Of a stretch of 64,000 bases of DNA, positions 60,814-64,000 are shown piece by piece. Where the stretch lies: contig CAJTRA010000007.1 in assembly GCA_910578345.1 (NCBI GenBank), forward strand, positions 79,136-143,135, read 5' to 3'. The translations under genes and the position numbers were made by a program. Every line of letters begins with the position of its first letter. Position 1 is the stretch's first letter. The DNA is from an uncultured Lachnospiraceae bacterium. GTDB taxonomy: Bacteria > Bacillota > Clostridia > Lachnospirales > Lachnospiraceae. The notes beneath the pieces were generated by a model that did not search any database, was not told the origin of the DNA, and was given only the letters and a program-made list of their open reading frames with translations.

Positions 60814-63384
60814 TTACTTCCCTTGTACATATTGTCGTATAATCTGTTTCAACAATGTTACATCGACCGGCTTCGCCAAATGCACATTCATACCCGCCCG
60901 CAGCGCTTCCTTCTCATCTTCCGCAAAAGCATTCGCTGTCATTGCGATGATGGGAATCGTAACAGCATCCTCTCTCTCTAACGCGCGAATTGCTCTTGTC
61001 GCCTCATAACCGTTCATCACTGGCATCTGTACATCCATCAAGATCGCATCAAATTCTCCCATCCTGGAATCTGCAAATCTTTCTACAGCCATCTGGCCAT
61101 TCTCAACAATCTCACATCCGGCATTCTCTATCAATAAAATTTCCCGTAAAATCTCCGCATTGATCTCATTATCCTCAGCCGCCAGGAAATACATACCTTC
61201 CAGATTGCTGTTTTCTCCTTCCTGTCCGCCATACTCCTCTTCTCCACCACTCTGTAAGCTCATAATTTTCTCTTTCAGAGCTGATACGAAAAAAGGCTTC
61301 TGCATAATCGCTGTCTCTTCTATCTGTAATTCCTCTGTTGTTTCTTCTTCATACCCCTGTAGAAGCAGCAGGAAAGCCTGCGGCGCAATTTCCTTGATCT
61401 TTCCTATCATCTGGGCTGCATCCATACCCAATTTATCTCCTTCTAACAGTATCATCTGATACTCTTTCCGTGCAGCAGTATTTTCCTGAATCAACTGAAT
61501 TGCTGACTCAATACTCTGTGCAGTATCTACTGTCACATCCAGATTCTGCATGAGCTCTCGTATGTTATCTCCACTCTGCACATCACTGTCCACTAACAGC
61601 ATGCGGGAAATCCCACTCTTCTTCCAGAACTGTTTATCCATCTGTTCTTCGGGGATCCGAAATTCCAACTCCACCCGAAAGATACTTCCCTGATCAACCA
61701 CACTGGAAACATCTATCGTTCCTCCCATGAGCTCTACAATGTTCTTCGTGATCGCCATGCCAAGACCGGTTCCCTGTACTTTATTTGTTGTACTGTTCTC
61801 TGCCCTGGTAAAAGCATCAAAAATCGTCTTCAGATATTCCGGTGTCATACCATAGCCATCATCTTCCACCTCAATCCTGATATGTTCAAACTGATCAGAA
61901 CGCTGTTTGAGTCCAATGATCCGAAACCAGATATTACCGCCTTCCGGCGTATATTTTACTGCATTGGAGAGAAGATTAATCAATACCTGATTGACTCTCG
62001 TCTCATCTCCCATCAGATATTCATGTTTGATCCCTGTAACCTCTACATAGAACTTCTGCTCTTTAGCCCTGACCATTGGCCGAATAATCGCATCTACTGA
62101 TGATACCAGATCATTTAAGGTGAATTCCTCCACGGAGAGAACCACTTTACCGCTCTCAATCTTCGATACATCCAAAATATCATTGATCAGCCCCAATAGA
62201 TGTTCTCCTGAGGCTTTAATTTTCCTTGTATATTCTCTTACCTTATCTACATTTCCCGCATCCCTTTCCAGCAGCATTGTAAATCCCAGCACAGCATTCA
62301 TCGGTGTACGGATATCGTGGGACATATTCGACAGAAATGTCGTCTTAGAATTACTTGCCATCTGCGCTGCCTGTAATGCTTCCGCTAACTGCCTGTTATG
62401 GATCTCGCGCTCCTCTTCCTGTTCTTTTCTGATCTTATTCTGCTGTCTCTGGTTGATATAATATAATATGCAACACAAGAAAAAAGCGATCAGCATCACG
62501 GCAACAACAATAAAAATATTCTGATTCACTGTCGCACCTTCCTGCTGAATGGCAGTAATCGGCACATACCCAATCAGATAGATCGTCCCGTCATTCACAG
62601 ACCACATATAATTCAATGCTTCTTTACCACGTATATCATGTTCAAACATGATATTCTTACCGCTTCTTATGGCTGCACTCGCCTCTGCCAAAAGCGCTTC
62701 TTCCTGAATATCATTCGCCCGGTAAAAATCCTGTAGATTCAGATGTCCTGCATCTCTTTGTCCCATTCCTTTCGGTTTCAAGACAAGCCTCTCTGTTTCT
62801 GCATCCATAATATAGAGCATTGCTTTCTTGTCATAAAAGCCATTCGGAAGCGACCGGTCCAAGGAATCATAAATATATTCGACATAGAGCGTTGCGATCT
62901 CTTCCCCCTCTTTTTCAACAGGACATTTCATGCTATAAGCCCATGTACCCATATAATTCAGATAGGACTGTGAAATCGCCACGCCATTTACCATTCCTCC
63001 GGCTGAAAAGTCCAGTCCCTCCTCTGTAAATACCTCTCCTGTGCTGGAAATTCCTTCTGTATCGCCCTCCCGTATTAAAGAAACTTTTGTCATAAGCTGA
63101 CTTCCATTATAGGAACGTATATGGTTCTCCGGGTCCTCCGCCGCTGCAATCTCCTGTGCCATCAACTGTTGAAACTCTGCCTCTTTGTTTAAAATTGCCT
63201 CTATTGTACACTTGATCAAATCCAGTGTTTCGTTCAAATTCTGAACCGCTGAAGCAGACATCTCCGTAGAGATCTTCCGCGATACAGAAAATACTACCGC
63301 TCCTAAAATGGAAAATACTAAAATAATAGAAAGAAACAAAGTAACTCCTTTATCTATCTTTCCTTTGTTCTGTTTCTCTTTCAT
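60814..63384 (-). CDS. Hybrid histidine kinase with two receiver domains
   Basis: Membrane hybrid kinase of 856 residues. Helix 1 (about 14-36) and helix 2 (about 292-314) bracket an extracytoplasmic domain of about 255 residues, likely a Cache-type sensor. The HisKA box is FLSNMSHDIRTPMNAVLGF (His at about 356), and the ATPase domain has LLSNAVKYTPEG, DDGYGM and GTGLGMAI. The first receiver is degenerate: the acceptor position reads LLEGD with Glu (about 648) in place of Asp. The second receiver is complete (LMDVQMPVMNG, Asp at about 784; AKPVD). It may signal without a separate response regulator. The solute-binding lipoprotein gene follows 155 bases downstream. Confidence 0.9.
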   Translation of the reverse strand: MKEKQNKGKIDKGVTLFLSIILVFSILGAVVFSVSRKISTEMSASAVQNLNETLDLIKCTIEAILNKEAEFQQLMAQEIAAAEDPENHIRSYNGSQLMTKVSLIREGDTEGISSTGEVFTEEGLDFSAGGMVNGVAISQSYLNYMGTWAYSMKCPVEKEGEEIATLYVEYIYDSLDRSLPNGFYDKKAMLYIMDAETERLVLKPKGMGQRDAGHLNLQDFYRANDIQEEALLAEASAAIRSGKNIMFEHDIRGKEALNYMWSVNDGTIYLIGYVPITAIQQEGATVNQNIFIVVAVMLIAFFLCCILYYINQRQQNKIRKEQEEEREIHNRQLAEALQAAQMASNSKTTFLSNMSHDIRTPMNAVLGFTMLLERDAGNVDKVREYTRKIKASGEHLLGLINDILDVSKIESGKVVLSVEEFTLNDLVSSVDAIIRPMVRAKEQKFYVEVTGIKHEYLMGDETRVNQVLINLLSNAVKYTPEGGNIWFRIIGLKQRSDQFEHIRIEVEDDGYGMTPEYLKTIFDAFTRAENSTTNKVQGTGLGMAITKNIVELMGGTIDVSSVVDQGSIFRVELEFRIPEEQMDKQFWKKSGISRMLLVDSDVQSGDNIRELMQNLDVTVDTAQSIESAIQLIQENTAARKEYQMILLEGDKLGMDAAQMIGKIKEIAPQAFLLLLQGYEEETTEELQIEETAIMQKPFFVSALKEKIMSLQSGGEEEYGGQEGENSNLEGMYFLAAEDNEINAEILREILLIENAGCEIVENGQMAVERFADSRMGEFDAILMDVQMPVMNGYEATRAIRALEREDAVTIPIIAMTANAFAEDEKEALRAGMNVHLAKPVDVTLLKQIIRQYVQGK

Positions 63385-63531
63385 TTCCCTTCCCCGTTTA
63401 CAATTCTATAGTCTATTTTATACAGACCATATAAGTTATTGCCTTAATATTATCATGAATCTATGTAAGAAACAAGCACAATCCCATGCCGCTTTTATTG
63501 GGCAGCTTCCCTCTCCATGCATTTGCATCAC

Positions 63532-63561
63532 AAAAAAGCTGCAGACATTATTGTCTGCAGC
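63532..63561 (-). terminator. Terminator of the rRNA operon
   Basis: GCTGCAGACA and TGTCTGCAGC form a perfect 10-bp stem with a 4-base loop, followed by TTTTTTG on the minus strand. It lies just past tRNA-Asn, which is therefore the last gene of the rRNA transcript. Confidence 0.92.
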
Positions 63562-63583
63562 CTCTCCTAACTCATCAATCAAC

Positions 63584-63655
63584 CTCCCCGAGTAGGGCTC
63601 GAACCTACAACCCCGCGGTTAACAGCCGCGTGCTCTACCATTGAGCTATCGAGGA
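63584..63655 (-). tRNA. tRNA-Asn (GTT)
   Basis: Acceptor arms TCCTCGA and TCGGGGA pair (one G-U). The D arm is TAGCTCAATGGTAGAGCA, the anticodon loop CTGTTAA (anticodon GTT) and the T arm TAGGTTCGAGCCCTA. CCA not encoded; discriminator G. It lies about 63 bases after the 23S rRNA end. Confidence 0.95.
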
Positions 63656-63718
63656 AAATTATAACTCTGTGGGACATACCCTCAAAACCGAACCTGATGA
63701 TCCTACTACAATGCTTTT

Positions 63719-64000
<282 letters not shown>

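Overview
The window looks like chromosomal DNA of an anaerobic Firmicute, most likely a Lachnospiraceae-type Clostridia. The support is strong AGGAGG-type ribosome binding sites, an Ile T-box leader, DegV, a Spo0A-type DNA-binding domain, a BlaI/M56 pair, a DUF3048 lipoprotein and EpsG-type exopolysaccharide genes. No phage, transposase or CRISPR array was seen. Most genes lie on the minus strand, and so does the rRNA operon whose 23S 3' end closes the window.

Left part (1-29 kb): housekeeping and small accessory genes. These are hflX, glycogen phosphorylase, and ileS behind a T-box; an XRE-type membrane regulator; a BlaI repressor with an M56 membrane protease and two operators; and a GtaA-like (DUF4965/DUF1793) protein. 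Next come a Nudix hydrolase, a PhoB/PhoR-like two-component system, several GNAT acetyltransferases, a NapH-like ferredoxin-type membrane protein, and an MFS exporter whose ribosome binding site sits inside an 11-bp hairpin preceded by short leader ORFs. An AI-2E family permease, a Fic-YbaK-GNAT-DUF3788 run, a tail-anchored MerR regulator, nicotinate phosphoribosyltransferase, DegV and an Eis-like acetyltransferase follow.

Middle part (29.3-47.2 kb): a large exopolysaccharide locus transcribed leftward. The order is rfbD, gmd, a polytopic LIC_10190-like protein, fcl, a stand-alone Spo0A C-terminal domain protein, two GT2 enzymes, a WbaP-type initiating sugar transferase, a Wzz-like chain-length protein, and then GT2, EpsG-like polymerase, GT2, two GT4, GT2 and a GT39-like protein. 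gmd and fcl together supply GDP-L-fucose. The initiating transferase would start the repeat unit, the glycosyltransferases extend it, and EpsG plus Wzz polymerise it. No Wzx flippase is visible.

Right part (47.2-64 kb): a DUF3048 lipoprotein; a mannoside-degradation module (GH125 and GH38 with a divergent GntR/LacI-type regulator and a long dyad in the GH38 leader); a histidine kinase plus FtsX-type ABC transporter that lacks an adjacent response regulator; tRNA-Cys and tRNA-Glu; an orphan solute-binding lipoprotein beside a hybrid histidine kinase; and tRNA-Asn followed (going rightward) by the 3' end of 23S rRNA with no 5S gene.

The least ordinary items are the Spo0A effector domain without a receiver inside the EPS locus, the attenuator-like leader of the MFS gene, the solute-binding protein/hybrid kinase pair, and the histidine kinase/ABC set without a regulator. 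All functional assignments come from motif reading, without database searches.
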